DNA of 64,000 bases from Phyllobacterium zundukense (lineage in GTDB: Bacteria > Pseudomonadota > Alphaproteobacteria > Rhizobiales > Rhizobiaceae), in NCBI RefSeq assembly GCF_002764115.1, contig NZ_CP017940.1, positions 1,586,501 to 1,650,500 of the forward strand, read 5' to 3'. The notes below the pieces were generated by a model, which saw only the letters and a list, made by a program, of their open reading frames with translations, did not search any database and was not told the DNA's origin. Made by a program: the position numbers and the translations under genes. This document shows positions 1-11,204 of this stretch, in pieces; position 1 is the stretch's first letter, and each line of letters begins with the position of its first letter.

Positions 1-1325
1 TCAGCCGAATCTATGGAACGGCATTCACCAACGACGCAGATCTGCAGTCCTATCTGCACATGCTGGAGGAAGCGGAAAAGCGCGACCATCGCCGTCTTGG
101 CCGGGAAATGGACCTGTTCCACTTCCAGGAAGAGGGACCGGGCGTTGTTTTCTGGCATCCAAAAGGCTGGCGGATGTTCCAGAGTCTTGTCAGCTATATG
201 CGGCGCAGGCTGGACAGCCACGGCTATAGCGAAGTCAACGCACCGCAGGTGCTCGACAAGTCGCTATGGGAGACGTCGGGCCACTGGGGCTGGTACCGGG
301 ACAATATGTTCAAGGTTACGGTTGCCGGTGACGAAACCGATGATGAGCGCGTTTTCGCATTGAAGCCAATGAACTGCCCCGGCCATGTGCAGATCTTCAA
401 GCATGGGTTGAAGTCCTATCGCGATCTGCCGGTAAAGCTTGCGGAATTCGGCAATGTCCATCGCTACGAGCCATCGGGCGCGCTGCATGGCCTGATGCGC
501 GTGCGCGGCTTCACGCAGGATGATGCGCATATTTTCTGCACCGACGAGCAGATGGAAGCGGAATGTCTGCGCATCAATGATCTGATCCTGACGACCTATG
601 CCGATTTCGGTTTCCAAGGCATCACGGTGAAGCTATCGACGCGCCCGGACAAACGCGTTGGTTCGGACGAGTTGTGGGATCGCGCCGAAGAGGTCATGAG
701 CAAGGTGCTCAAGACCATCGAGGAGCAGTCAGGCGGCACAATCAAGACGGCGATCAATCCAGGCGAGGGTGCCTTCTATGGTCCCAAGTTCGAATATGTG
801 CTGCGCGATGCCATCGGTCGTGACTGGCAATGCGGTACGACGCAGGTCGATTTTAATCTGCCGGAGCGGTTTGGTGCCTTCTACATCGACTCGACCTCGG
901 AGAAGAAGCAGCCGGTGATGATCCATCGCGCCATCTGCGGTTCGATGGAACGCTTCCTCGGCATTCTTATCGAGAACTACGCCGGACACATGCCGCTGTG
1001 GTTTGCGCCGGTCCAGGTGGTCGTCGCCACGATCACGTCCGAGGCCGATGAATACGGCAAGCAAGTGGCCAAGGAGCTGAAAGCGGCCGGTCTTCAGGTT
1101 ATCACCGACTTCCGCAACGAGAAGATCAACTACAAGGTGCGTGAGCATTCGCTGCAGAAGGTGCCGGTCATTCTCGTTTGCGGCATGCGTGAGGCCGAGG
1201 AGCGTTCGGTCAACATGCGGCGCCTTGGTTCGCAGAACCAGACGTCGCTGAACCTGGATGATGCAATCCGTCAGCTTGCAGACGAAGCAACGCCGCCCGA
1301 TCTGCTGCGCGTCGCGGCGGAGTAA
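1..1325 (+). CDS. thrS: Threonine-tRNA ligase, 3' part (5' end outside window)
   Basis: This is the C-terminal two thirds of threonyl-tRNA synthetase, which charges tRNA-Thr with threonine in the cytoplasm. The open frame runs in from the window edge (reading ...[13 protein letters not shown] from base 3), so the editing domain and true start are missing. Visible are class II motif 1 around GWRMFQSL, the zinc-site Cys in MNCPGH, motif 2 ([10 protein letters not shown] then [11 protein letters not shown]) and motif 3 ([10 protein letters not shown]). The anticodon-binding domain follows from about [10 protein letters not shown] to the end. About 440 codons are present of a usual 640-660. The assignment is secure; nothing is abnormal apart from the truncation by the window. 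Confidence 0.98.
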   Translation, partial: SRIYGTAFTNDADLQSYLHMLEEAEKRDHRRLGREMDLFHFQEEGPGVVFWHPKGWRMFQSLVSYMRRRLDSHGYSEVNAPQVLDKSLWETSGHWGWYRDNMFKVTVAGDETDDERVFALKPMNCPGHVQIFKHGLKSYRDLPVKLAEFGNVHRYEPSGALHGLMRVRGFTQDDAHIFCTDEQMEAECLRINDLILTTYADFGFQGITVKLSTRPDKRVGSDELWDRAEEVMSKVLKTIEEQSGGTIKTAINPGEGAFYGPKFEYVLRDAIGRDWQCGTTQVDFNLPERFGAFYIDSTSEKKQPVMIHRAICGSMERFLGILIENYAGHMPLWFAPVQVVVATITSEADEYGKQVAKELKAAGLQVITDFRNEKINYKVREHSLQKVPVILVCGMREAEERSVNMRRLGSQNQTSLNLDDAIRQLADEATPPDLLRVAAE

Positions 1326-1332
1326 TCCGGAA

Positions 1333-1368
1333 ATATGACAGCGTGGTGGCTTCATCACGCTGTCATAT
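1333..1368 (+). terminator. Perfect 13-bp hairpin after thrS
   Basis: The arms at 1333-1345 and 1356-1368 (ATATGACAGCGTG and its complement) are perfectly complementary around a 10-nt loop, starting 7 bases after the thrS stop. There is no T-run on the + strand, so this may be a Rho-assisted terminator or an mRNA 3'-end stabiliser rather than a classical intrinsic terminator. Confidence 0.5.
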
Positions 1369-1414
1369 GGATGCGAGAAAATCCAAGCCACTTTAATTTT
1401 AGCCGGGGTCCCGC

Positions 1415-2233
1415 GTGCAGTTTCCAGAGCTCTCCTATGCCAATGACACGCAGACACGTCTGACCCAATGGCTCATCCGCTCCATCGAAGGCCTGTCCGG
1501 TCGCAACTATTATGCTCAGCTATACAATACCTGGCGGAACGACATCGTCCCTGCGGGTATCGATGTGTTCTGCCGCATGATGGATCTGATCAACGTTCGT
1601 CTCGATATTGTGGATCAATGGCCGCCACGGGAATTGCCGGACACACCCTTGGTCATCATCGCCAACCACCCCTTTGGCATTGGCGACGGCATCGCGTCCC
1701 TGGCATTGGCCGAACAGCTCGGCCGTCCGTTCCGGGTGCTGATCAATAACGATCTCCTGAAAGTCCCGGAGATTCGCCCGTATGCGCTTCCCGTTTGTTT
1801 CGACGAGACGAAGGAAGCGATGGCGATGAACATGGCGACACGCCACGAGGCCGTACGGCTGCTTAAGGAGGGGGTGACCATCGTCGTCTTTCCGGCGGGC
1901 GGTGTAGCGACGGCGCCGAAGGGTTTTGGCCGTGCCGAGGATTTGCCATGGAAAATCTTTCCGGCAAAGCTTGTACAGCAGGCGAAAGCGTCGGTCATTC
2001 CGGTTTATTTTGGCGGCCAGAATGGCCGTTTCTTCCACCTTGCCAGCAAGGTGTCGATGACGCTGCGCATTTCGCTGTTGATTCGGGAATTCCGCCGGTT
2101 GTCCGGCAAATCAATCAATGTGCGCATCGGCCGCGTCATTGGATGGGAAGAACTGAAACCGTTTGAGGACCGCAAGCGTCTGCTGGAATATCTCTACGAC
2201 GCGGTTTTCTCACTCGAGCCAAAGACCCGCTAA
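1415..2233 (+). CDS. PlsC-like lysophospholipid acyltransferase family protein
   Basis: A 272-residue protein read from a GTG start. It carries the acyltransferase block NHPFGIGDG near residues 84-92, the catalytic His/Asp motif in the spaced form seen in OlsA/hemolysin-type members, followed by the FPAGG motif near residue 160 that contacts the glycerol phosphate. By family it should transfer an acyl group to a lysophospholipid or lyso-ornithine lipid at the inner face of the membrane. Which acceptor it uses cannot be read from the sequence. It is transcribed in the same direction as thrS, 89 bp downstream, and its 3' end overlaps the convergent next gene by 4 bp. Confidence 0.75.
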   Translation: MQFPELSYANDTQTRLTQWLIRSIEGLSGRNYYAQLYNTWRNDIVPAGIDVFCRMMDLINVRLDIVDQWPPRELPDTPLVIIANHPFGIGDGIASLALAEQLGRPFRVLINNDLLKVPEIRPYALPVCFDETKEAMAMNMATRHEAVRLLKEGVTIVVFPAGGVATAPKGFGRAEDLPWKIFPAKLVQQAKASVIPVYFGGQNGRFFHLASKVSMTLRISLLIREFRRLSGKSINVRIGRVIGWEELKPFEDRKRLLEYLYDAVFSLEPKTR

Positions 2234-3270
2234 TCCAGCGGTTCTTCGCCGTCGGCCGGCTGATTGGCGGTCGCCGCAGTGCTCGCGCCATCCTTTGCCA
2301 GAACTTCGACATCCTGATTCTGTCCGGCAACGACTTTGAAATCGCGCTGATAGATGCGGTCCTTGTTCTTGGCGATAATGACATATTCGCCCTCTGCCAA
2401 AACAATGGACGCGAATGCCCCGACGCTTTCCCGCACAATATCGCCCGACGTGGTCAACACAGACCAGGCTGTATCGGCCATCGCTTCGCCGCCCGTTTCA
2501 CGCACCAGCTTCAACGTCAGCTGGGCCGCCCGGTGCTCCACATTGGCTTCAGTGATCTTGCCTGCCTCAACGCGGATATCAGAGCGGATGACTGCATTTG
2601 CCGTGCCGTAATTGGAAACAATCTGGTAGGTGCCGGTATTGAGGCGTACCACGCTGTCCGGCTTGACGTCCGGAATAATCAGCGCCCGTTCCCCGTTCGA
2701 GTCCTCGTGATCCTCATAGATCGAGAATCGCAATTGGTCCGGCGGAATCCGTCCGCCACCCGAAAGGACGGCATTGAGCTTTACACCGCCCGCATCGAGA
2801 ATCATCGTCTCGCTACGCTTGGCGCGGGTCATCGTAATGCGCTTGGTCGCGCCGGCGCGCCCGAAAGCCACATGCACCAGGTAGCTGCCGGGCGCGAGAT
2901 TGAATGAGGTCGTGCCGCCCTTGGACGTCGCCAGCAATGCCAGCTTGCCGTCATCACTGGCCTCGGGGGAAAACACCCGCCAGACAAGCCCCCGTCCGAT
3001 TGGATCGCCTTCTTCGGAGAGTTTGGCTGACAGCACAAGCTCCGGTTCGTTGGCAATCGGGCTGTTCGCGGGCGCCTTTGGATTGGCATACTCGTTGAGA
3101 TTGGGAATACTGGGCAATTCGACGGTAGGTGTCGAGGGCAAATCCGGTGCGAGTGCCTGCGCCCATACGCCAGGGGGCGCTGCGAGCAAACCTGCAAAAG
3201 CCATCGCTGCAAGCAGCTGCCTGCATTTTCGGGGCTTGCTGCCCGCTGAATTAATCTGGAATGCACCCAT
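2230..3270 (-). CDS. Exported protein of unknown function, carboxypeptidase-regulatory-like repeats
   Basis: A 346-residue protein from the ATG at 3270. A TTG at 3318 would add 16 residues and has an AGG-type site upstream, so the start is uncertain. The N-terminus is a signal peptide: basic KPRKCR, then a hydrophobic stretch ending GVWAQA. The mature part is Pro/Thr-rich at first, then has three or four beta-rich segments with GSYLVHVAFGR, TGTYQIVSNYG and EGEYVIIAKN. These resemble the repeated beta-sandwich (CarboxypepD_reg-like) modules of envelope proteins. The C-terminus is acidic and probably disordered. I do not recognise a function; a periplasmic or surface structural role is a guess. 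It is convergent with the acyltransferase gene. Confidence 0.6.
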   Translation of the reverse strand: MGAFQINSAGSKPRKCRQLLAAMAFAGLLAAPPGVWAQALAPDLPSTPTVELPSIPNLNEYANPKAPANSPIANEPELVLSAKLSEEGDPIGRGLVWRVFSPEASDDGKLALLATSKGGTTSFNLAPGSYLVHVAFGRAGATKRITMTRAKRSETMILDAGGVKLNAVLSGGGRIPPDQLRFSIYEDHEDSNGERALIIPDVKPDSVVRLNTGTYQIVSNYGTANAVIRSDIRVEAGKITEANVEHRAAQLTLKLVRETGGEAMADTAWSVLTTSGDIVRESVGAFASIVLAEGEYVIIAKNKDRIYQRDFKVVAGQNQDVEVLAKDGASTAATANQPADGEEPLD

Positions 3271-3490
3271 GAAACGGTTTGATCCGAAGCCGATGGCAAT
3301 TTCAAGGCTTTTTCTCAATCCTGACCTTTACTTGATGCCGGAAACCACCACATTGTCCGCGCATCACTACTGAGCCGTGCGTCCCCCTTGGGCGCAGAAG
3401 ACTCGGTACCATTTTCAATGGCGCATGAACCTTTCCAAGATCGAAGCTGATTTTGGTATTATGTGCAAAACAGGACCGCTGCTTTATTCC

Positions 3491-4084
3491 ATGGATACGT
3501 CTGTTACCCCTTCCATCATTGAATTTCTGTCAACGCGCAGCTCAACGCCGATTTCAGCAATCGGGCTTCCTGCCCCATCTGACGATGAAATCGAAACGAT
3601 GGTTCGCATCGCCTCGCGCGTCCCTGACCACGGCCGTCTGACTCCATGGCGTTTCATTCTCTATCGGGGCGAAGCGCGCGAACGGGTTGGAAAATATCTC
3701 GCGGACCTTGCCGAGGAACGCGAAGGCCCGCTGACAGAGCAACGCCGGGAGCAGGAATTGAAACGCTTTGCCCGCGCGCCATTGGTCATCGGCGTGATTT
3801 TCGCACCGGTCGAACATCACATTCCTGAATGGGAACAGTTCCTCTCGTCCGGGGCAGCTGCCATGAAACTATGCCTCGCGGCGAACGCTCTCGGCTATGC
3901 CACCAACTGGATCAGCAACTGGTATTCTTCCGACGAAAAGGGCCGTACTTTGCTCGGATTGGCGCCGCATGAGCGCGTTACCGGGTTTGTTCACATCGGC
4001 AGCTGCCCGCAAAAAGTGCCGGAACGCCCTCGGCCTGAAGTCAAGGACATCCTTTCCGAATATTCCGGTCCGTGGGAAGGCTGA
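3491..4084 (+). CDS. Nitroreductase family protein (YdjA-like)
   Basis: A 197-residue flavoprotein of the nitroreductase fold, by family an FMN-dependent NAD(P)H oxidoreductase. Landmarks are EFLSTRSS near the N-terminus, ASRVPDHGRLTPWRF (FMN-contact segment) and ALGYATNWISNW. The C-terminal GFVHIG strand is like that of the YdjA/small nitroreductase group. The frame stays open upstream to 3377, but the first segment lacks family similarity, so I chose the ATG at 3491 (MDTSVTPSII). The next gene starts six bases after this stop, so the two are probably co-transcribed. The physiological substrate is unknown. Confidence 0.8.
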   Translation: MDTSVTPSIIEFLSTRSSTPISAIGLPAPSDDEIETMVRIASRVPDHGRLTPWRFILYRGEARERVGKYLADLAEEREGPLTEQRREQELKRFARAPLVIGVIFAPVEHHIPEWEQFLSSGAAAMKLCLAANALGYATNWISNWYSSDEKGRTLLGLAPHERVTGFVHIGSCPQKVPERPRPEVKDILSEYSGPWEG

Positions 4085-4089
4085 AGCGC

Positions 4090-4704
4090 ATGTTCTACAG
4101 GTATGAGGATGGCCACGGCCTGCCGCACGATCCATTGAAGGCGATTGTTTCTCCGCGCCCGATCGGTTGGATTTCCAGCAGATCGAAAGAGGGCAAGGTC
4201 AATCTCGCGCCTTACTCCTTCTTCAACATGATCAGCACCAAGCCTTGCATGCTCATGTTCTCATCGGAAGGTTACAAGGACAGTGTGGCGTTCATCGAGG
4301 AGACGGGCGAATTCGCCGCCAACCTCGTGAGTGCTAACCTTTCCGTGGCCATGAACGCGACATCCGTAAACGCTCCGCGCGGGGTCAGTGAATTCGAGTA
4401 TTCAGGATTGACCCCGACGGACTGCACGCTGATTGGCGCGCCGCGCGTTGCTGAAGCTTATGCAACACTTGAATGCGTCCTGACCGATGTCCAGAATCCG
4501 AAGGACCGCCATGGCAACCCGGTCAGTGCTTTCGTGGTCATTGGCGAGGTGGTCGGCGTTCACATCAACGAGGCAATCCTCACCAACGGCCTGGTGGACA
4601 TGACAAAGGCACAGCCGGTTTCCCGTCTCGGCTACATGGATTTTGCCTCGGTATCCGAGACGTTTCAGATGTTCCGGCCAAGATGGAATGAATCAGGTAG
4701 TTGA
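4090..4704 (+). CDS. Flavin reductase (DIM6/NTAB) family protein
   Basis: A 204-residue member of the flavin reductase-like FMN-binding split-barrel family. Seen directly: IVSPRPIGWISS near residue 20, NLAPYSFFNMIS, then GEFAANLVS and HINEAIL. Proteins of this type reduce free flavin or act as small FMN-dependent oxidoreductases. The upstream in-frame GTG at 4072 overlaps the previous gene; ATG 4090 (MFYRYEDG) fits the family start. With the nitroreductase immediately upstream it forms a two-gene flavoprotein unit. Its last 12 bases overlap the 3' end of the convergent CitE-like gene. Confidence 0.8.
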   Translation: MFYRYEDGHGLPHDPLKAIVSPRPIGWISSRSKEGKVNLAPYSFFNMISTKPCMLMFSSEGYKDSVAFIEETGEFAANLVSANLSVAMNATSVNAPRGVSEFEYSGLTPTDCTLIGAPRVAEAYATLECVLTDVQNPKDRHGNPVSAFVVIGEVVGVHINEAILTNGLVDMTKAQPVSRLGYMDFASVSETFQMFRPRWNESGS

Positions 4705-5565
4705 CTTGGTCCGGGCAACAAGCCGCTCGGCCCGGCGCAGATGCGGCCGGTCAAACATCTGGCCATCGATACCGATAACTCCGGCCGAGGGATCCGCTGA
4801 AAAGGCGTCGATGATCTTTCTTGCATGTTCAACAGCTTCAGCAGATGGCGTGAATGTCTCATTGATGATCGGCACCTGTGCCGGGTGAATGGCAAGCTTG
4901 CCGGTAAAGCCGTCGCGCTCGGCATCCATGCATTCACGTGCCAGACCCCCATCGTCGCGATAGTTGATGTAGACCGTATCGATCGCTGCGACTTCCGCCG
5001 CCGATGCACCGAGAATTGTCACCGCGCGCGCCAGCCGGAACACATCCGTATACCGGCCTGACTCGTCGCGGGCCTTACGCGCTCCTATGGCAGCGGACAG
5101 GTCTTCCGCGCCCCAGCTGAGGCCGATCAGACGCGTCGAAACATCGGGATAGCTCGCTGCTGAAAGCGTTCCAATTGCCGTTTCGGTGATGATGGCGAGG
5201 ATCTGCGTTGATCCTTCAGCAACGCCTGCTCGCGCCTCGTGAACGTTGAGCTTGGCCGCAAGACGCGTAACGTCCTTGCCGCTATTGGACTTCGGCAGGA
5301 GAATGCCGTGGGGCAGGGCCGGCATCACCGCCGTGAGATCGTCATTCGCCAGCCCGCTGGTCAGATCATTGATACGGACGAACAGGCGAGGCGAGAGGCG
5401 GTCACGATTGGCCGTCAAAAAGTCGGCGGCGATCCTTCTGGCGGTTTCCTTGCGTTCCGCGCTGACGGAATCCTCAAGATCGATCAGCAAAACATCGGCC
5501 CCGCTGGTCAGGCCTTTCTCCAGTTTCTTTTCTGAATCGCCCGGAACGAACAGCAGCGAGCGCAT
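4693..5565 (-). CDS. CitE-like CoA ester lyase (HpcH/HpaI aldolase family)
   Basis: A 290-residue protein with the CitE/malyl-CoA lyase signature: MRSLLFVPGDS at the N-terminus, LIDLEDSV (metal and substrate Asp/Glu), then RLIGLSWGAEDLSAAIG and GKLAIHPAQ in the second half. Family members cleave or hydrolyse 3-hydroxy-dicarboxyl-CoA esters such as malyl-CoA, beta-methylmalyl-CoA or citramalyl-CoA. It is translationally coupled to the MaoC-like gene upstream: start and stop share one base at 5565. That pairing suggests successive hydration and cleavage of a branched dicarboxyl-CoA. The exact substrate is not determinable here. Confidence 0.78.
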   Translation of the reverse strand: MRSLLFVPGDSEKKLEKGLTSGADVLLIDLEDSVSAERKETARRIAADFLTANRDRLSPRLFVRINDLTSGLANDDLTAVMPALPHGILLPKSNSGKDVTRLAAKLNVHEARAGVAEGSTQILAIITETAIGTLSAASYPDVSTRLIGLSWGAEDLSAAIGARKARDESGRYTDVFRLARAVTILGASAAEVAAIDTVYINYRDDGGLARECMDAERDGFTGKLAIHPAQVPIINETFTPSAEAVEHARKIIDAFSADPSAGVIGIDGQMFDRPHLRRAERLVARTKSTT

Positions 5566-6020
5566 CAGGCGGCACCCTTCGACTTCATCATGGCCTGCCG
5601 TGTGCACTGGGCGACAAGCACACCGAATTGATTGAAGGCCCGGTGTTCAAACTCGACGATGCCGCGATCCGGCTTCGATTTCGATCGCCTCGCTGAGATC
5701 ACCTGTGTCTCCACCCGCACGGTATCGCCATGAAACAGTGGCGCGGGGAACGTCACATCCGTCATGCCGAGATTGGCGATTGTTGTTCCAACTGTTGTGT
5801 CGTTGACCGAAATGCCGATCATCAGACCAAGTGTGAACAGGGAATTGACCAGTGGTTTGCCCCATTCGGTCTTGCTGGCGAAATCGAAATCGATATGCAG
5901 CGGCTGCGGGTTGAGCGTCATGACGGAAAACAGCATGTTGTCGCTTTCGGTCACGGTCTTGCGCAATGTGTGCTGAAATACATGCCCGATTTCAAAGTCT
6001 TCCAGATATAGCCCGGCCAT
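5565..6020 (-). CDS. MaoC family dehydratase
   Basis: A 151-residue hotdog-fold protein starting at ATG 6020 (MAGLYLEDFEIG). It has LNPQPLHIDFDFA, the MaoC/R-hydratase catalytic Asp/His region, then FTLGLMIGISV and the C-terminal strand IVEFEHRAFNQFG. By family it hydrates an enoyl-CoA. It lies directly upstream of the CitE-like lyase with overlapping stop/start, an arrangement seen for mesaconyl-CoA or itaconyl-CoA type handling in proteobacteria. Assigning one of those reactions would be inference. The upstream extension to 6092 has no family similarity. Confidence 0.78.
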   Translation of the reverse strand: MAGLYLEDFEIGHVFQHTLRKTVTESDNMLFSVMTLNPQPLHIDFDFASKTEWGKPLVNSLFTLGLMIGISVNDTTVGTTIANLGMTDVTFPAPLFHGDTVRVETQVISARRSKSKPDRGIVEFEHRAFNQFGVLVAQCTRQAMMKSKGAA

Positions 6021-6182
6021 GATGTCTCGCGTCTCCTCAATGCTTTTGCGGCAGACTAGGGCGGCTTTGACTGGATCGCAACATGCGAGCATCCCGCTTG
6101 AACATGGTTAATCGATATGGTGAACCGATCGTAAACCTTTTCGCACTAATCTTGAGACAAGCAGAGACTCGGGGGCGAAATA

Positions 6183-7334
6183 TTGATGTCGGTTCAGCAC
6201 TATCTGAAAATGATCGATAATGCTTCTGTGGCGCAACGTTGTCATGCCGCAGGCGCTCTGGCCCATATCTATCTCCAGTCTGAACTCGACTTTGAAGACC
6301 GGTGCGCTGCAGAGGCAATGTTGACGCTTCTCCTTGACGATCCTTCGCCAAAGGTCCGTCTGGCATTGGCTGATGTCTTTTCGACCAGCGCCCATGCACC
6401 AGCCCATATCGTTACCGGCCTTGCACGCGATCAGATCGAGATTGCCACCTATATGCTCGGGCGATCCATGCTCCTTAGCGATACGGATCTGGTTGATTGT
6501 GTTGCTGGCGGAAGCGGCGAGGCGCAAAAGGTTATCGCTGCAAGGCCGAAAGTGTCTTTCGCGGTCAGTGCCGCAATTATCGAGATCGGCGAGACCGTGG
6601 CCGTAATGGAGCTTCTGTCCAACACCCAGGCGCAGATCGCCGATATCAGCTTCCGCAGGCTGATCGAACGCCTTGGTCATGTGGCTGAAATCCGTGCCCT
6701 TCTGGTTGATGACGACCGCCTGCCAGCTGATTGTCGCCACGCCCTGGCGATCCGGATTGCAGAGGCCCTCTGCCAGATGGACATGGTCATGGCCCTGATG
6801 GGGGAGAGAAGGGCAAAGCGGGTGACACAGGAGGCCTGCGTCAAGGCATCCATCAGTCTCGTTGCAGCGACGCCGGCGGAGGAATATCCCGCTCTCATCG
6901 AACACTTGCAGTTGCGTGGTGACCTTACGACCGCCTTCGTCATCCGGATCGTCGCGGCCGGAAAGATTGATTTCTTCGGTGCCATTCTTGTGGCCCTCTC
7001 CGGTTACAGCCTTTCACGTGTACGCAGCCTGCTCATCGACGGCCGTGCTACGGCGCTCGGTGCATTGTTCAGCGCTGCCGGATTGCCTGACAGCACGTAT
7101 CGACCATTGGGAGTGGCTCTCCAGGCGTGGCGTGGCGTGGCCAGTGGAAAGCTCACCATCGGACCGCAGGAAGTTGTGCGCAGGATGATGGCGCATGTTG
7201 CGCCGGACAATCGTGGGGCCGGAACGGTTCCAGCCGCCGCCAATGACGATATGCTTTCGCTTCTCAAACGGATCTACCTTGAGGCGATTCGGGAAAATGC
7301 ACGCGAACACGCTCTGGCAATCGCTGCCGCTTGA
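6183..7334 (+). CDS. DUF2336 domain-containing protein
   Basis: A 383-residue, helix-rich cytoplasmic protein matching the DUF2336 family, which is confined largely to alphaproteobacteria. The N-terminal half has HEAT-like helical pairs (LLLDDPSPKVRLALADVFS, ARDQIEIATYMLGRSMLLSD). The C-terminal half contains GKIDFFGAILVALSGYSLSRV and SAAGLPDSTYRPL, typical of the family. No catalytic motif or membrane segment is visible and no function is established. It is divergent from the MaoC gene and followed by a 290-bp AT-rich gap, so it is probably monocistronic. Confidence 0.8.
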   Translation: MMSVQHYLKMIDNASVAQRCHAAGALAHIYLQSELDFEDRCAAEAMLTLLLDDPSPKVRLALADVFSTSAHAPAHIVTGLARDQIEIATYMLGRSMLLSDTDLVDCVAGGSGEAQKVIAARPKVSFAVSAAIIEIGETVAVMELLSNTQAQIADISFRRLIERLGHVAEIRALLVDDDRLPADCRHALAIRIAEALCQMDMVMALMGERRAKRVTQEACVKASISLVAATPAEEYPALIEHLQLRGDLTTAFVIRIVAAGKIDFFGAILVALSGYSLSRVRSLLIDGRATALGALFSAAGLPDSTYRPLGVALQAWRGVASGKLTIGPQEVVRRMMAHVAPDNRGAGTVPAAANDDMLSLLKRIYLEAIRENAREHALAIAAA

Positions 7335-8875
<1,541 letters not shown>

Positions 8876-8878
8876 TCA

Positions 8879-9892
8879 ATGCCGCGCAAAACGATGATCG
8901 AAGCCATCCGCGACGCGATGGATATCATGATGGAGCGCGACGACAATGTCGTCGTGTTCGGTGAAGATGTGGGCTTTTTTGGCGGTGTCTTCCGTTGCAC
9001 GCAGGGGCTGCAGGCGAAATATGGCAAGACACGCTGTTTCGATGCACCGATCAGCGAGGCGGGCATTGTCGGCGCGGCGATCGGCATGGCAGCCTACGGC
9101 CTGAAACCCTGCATCGAAATCCAGTTCGCGGATTATGTCTATCCGGCCTACGACCAGATCGTTTCGGAGGCCGCGCGCCTGCGCTACCGCTCCAATGGTG
9201 GGTTTACCTGCCCGATCGTGGTGCGCATGCCGGCAGGTGGCGGCATTTTCGGCGGGCAGACGCACAGCCAGAGCCCGGAAGCGCTGTTCACGCATGTTTC
9301 TGGCCTGAAGGTCGTCGTGCCATCCAACCCGCATGATGCGAAAGGTCTGCTGATCTCGGCCATCGAAGATCCGGACCCGGTGATCTTCCTTGAGCCCAAG
9401 CGTCTCTATAACGGTCCGTTTGACGGTCATCATGACCGGCCAGTGACGCCGTGGTCGAAGCACGAACTCGGCGATGTGCCCGACGGCCACTATACGGTGC
9501 CGCTCGGCAAGGCAATCAAGCGCCGCGAAGGCTCGCAGCTGACCGTTCTGGCCTACGGCACCATGGTCTATGTGGCGGAGGCGGCGGCAGAGGAACACGG
9601 CATTGACGCAGAAATCATCGATCTGCGCACGCTGTTGCCGCTCGATCTCGAAACAATCGTGGAATCCGTCTCGAAGACAGGACGCTGTGTCATCGTGCAC
9701 GAGGCGACTTTGACCTCCGGCTTTGGTGCCGAGCTTGCGGCACTGGTTCAAGAGCATTGCTTCTACAAGCTGGAAGCACCGGTTGCACGGGTGACAGGCT
9801 GGGATACGCCATATCCGCATGCGCAGGAGTGGGATTATTTCCCCGGGCCGACGCGTGTCGGACGTGCACTTGTCGAAACGCTGGAAGGTTAG
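8879..9892 (+). CDS. bkdA2: Branched-chain 2-oxoacid dehydrogenase E1 beta subunit
   Basis: A 337-residue transketolase-type subunit that pairs with E1 alpha to form the E1 active site. It begins three bases after the E1 alpha stop. The N-terminal half contains VVVFGEDVGFFGGVFRCTQG (ThDP pyrimidine-binding side). It continues with RVVVRMPAGG-type strand PIVVRMPAGGGIFGG and HSQSPEALFTHVSGLKVVVP. The C-terminal transketolase domain carries EIIDLRTLLPLDLETI and VTGWDTPYPH. Length and order of domains are normal. It acts in the cytoplasm as part of the large dehydrogenase complex. Confidence 0.94.
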   Translation: MPRKTMIEAIRDAMDIMMERDDNVVVFGEDVGFFGGVFRCTQGLQAKYGKTRCFDAPISEAGIVGAAIGMAAYGLKPCIEIQFADYVYPAYDQIVSEAARLRYRSNGGFTCPIVVRMPAGGGIFGGQTHSQSPEALFTHVSGLKVVVPSNPHDAKGLLISAIEDPDPVIFLEPKRLYNGPFDGHHDRPVTPWSKHELGDVPDGHYTVPLGKAIKRREGSQLTVLAYGTMVYVAEAAAEEHGIDAEIIDLRTLLPLDLETIVESVSKTGRCVIVHEATLTSGFGAELAALVQEHCFYKLEAPVARVTGWDTPYPHAQEWDYFPGPTRVGRALVETLEG

Positions 9893-9901
9893 GAGCAGAC
9901 G

Positions 9902-11200
9902 ATGGGCGAATATGTCATCAAGCTGCCGGATGTCGGTGAAGGCGTTGCGGAAGCCGAGCTTGTCGAGTGGAATGTCAAAATCGGTGATCTGGTACGCGAG
10001 GATACTGTCCTTGCCGCCGTCATGACCGACAAGGCAACGGTCGAGATTCCATCGCCCGTGGACGGCGAGATCATCTGGCTCGGCGGCGAGATCGGGCAGG
10101 TGCTCGCCATCGGCTCGCCGCTTGTTCGCCTGAAAATCGAGGGTGAGGGACACGCCGTCGAACCGGAGCCAGCCAAGCCGGCGAAGGCCGAGGCACCCGA
10201 ACCTCCGGTGAAAAAAAACGAAGCCACAAAACCGCAGGAAGAAAAGCCAAAACCCAAACCCATCGCGGCAACGGAAACGCCGTTGGTTGCACCGCGCCTC
10301 TTTGGCGGCAATGCACCGCGTGGTGAGGGCGAGAAGCCGCTGGCGTCGCCAGCCGTTCGCCTGCGTGCCCGTGAAGCCGGTGTCGACCTGCGCCAGGTCA
10401 GCGGCACCGGTCCGGCCGGGCGGATCACCCACGAAGATCTGGAAGCCTTCTTCGCGCGCGGATCGCAGAAGCCGGGTGTTGCGGCCCTCGCACCGGACAG
10501 TTCCGTCAAGGAAATCAAGGTCGTTGGTCTGCGCCGCAAGATTGCGGAAAAAATGGCGATCGCCAAATCGCACATTCCGCATATTACCTACGTCGAAGAG
10601 ATCGACGTTACTTCGCTGGAAGAGTTGCGCGCGATGCTCAACTCCAAGAAGCGCGCCGATCAGCCGAAACTGACCATCCTGCCGTTCCTCATGCGCGCGA
10701 TGGTGAAGGCAATCGCCGACCAGCCGCAGCTCAACGCGCTTTACGACGATGAAGCGAACATCATCCATCAGCATGGCGGTGTGCATATCGGCATCGCGGC
10801 GCAGACGCCGAACGGGCTCGTGGTCCCAGTCGTCAAGCATGCCGAGGCGCGTACGCTTTGGGATTGTGCCGCCGAAGTCAACCTTCTGGCCGATGCAGCG
10901 AAGACCGGTTCGGCCACCCGCGAACAGCTCAGCGGCTCGACGATCACCATCACGTCGCTTGGCAGCATGGGCGGCGTGGTGACAACGCCCGTCATCAATT
11001 ACCCGGAAGTGGCGATCATCGGCGTCAACAAGATCAGTGTAAGGCCGGTTTGGGATGGGACGAACTTTATCCCGCGCAAAATGATGAACCTGTCGTCGAG
11101 CTTCGATCACCGGGTCATCGATGGCTGGGATGCGGCCGTGTTCATCCAGCGCATCAGGACGCTGCTCGAAACACCGGCGTTGATTTTCGTGGAGGGCTGA
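9902..11200 (+). CDS. bkdB: Branched-chain 2-oxoacid dehydrogenase E2, dihydrolipoyl acyltransferase
   Basis: A 432-residue E2 core protein. Domains in order: one lipoyl domain (residues 1-76, lipoylation motif MTDKATVEI), a charged Pro/Lys/Glu-rich linker (about 80-130), a peripheral-subunit binding domain (SPAVRLRAREAGVDLRQVSGTGPAGRI, shown here only by position about 148-175), and the catalytic acyltransferase domain ending with SSSFDHRVIDGWDAA, which holds the catalytic His and Asp. It transfers branched acyl groups from lipoamide to CoA. Its gene lies 9 bp after E1 beta. A run of eight A bases encodes KKNE in the linker, a minor slippage-prone spot. Confidence 0.94.
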   Translation: MGEYVIKLPDVGEGVAEAELVEWNVKIGDLVREDTVLAAVMTDKATVEIPSPVDGEIIWLGGEIGQVLAIGSPLVRLKIEGEGHAVEPEPAKPAKAEAPEPPVKKNEATKPQEEKPKPKPIAATETPLVAPRLFGGNAPRGEGEKPLASPAVRLRAREAGVDLRQVSGTGPAGRITHEDLEAFFARGSQKPGVAALAPDSSVKEIKVVGLRRKIAEKMAIAKSHIPHITYVEEIDVTSLEELRAMLNSKKRADQPKLTILPFLMRAMVKAIADQPQLNALYDDEANIIHQHGGVHIGIAAQTPNGLVVPVVKHAEARTLWDCAAEVNLLADAAKTGSATREQLSGSTITITSLGSMGGVVTTPVINYPEVAIIGVNKISVRPVWDGTNFIPRKMMNLSSSFDHRVIDGWDAAVFIQRIRTLLETPALIFVEG

Positions 11201-11204
11201 GCCG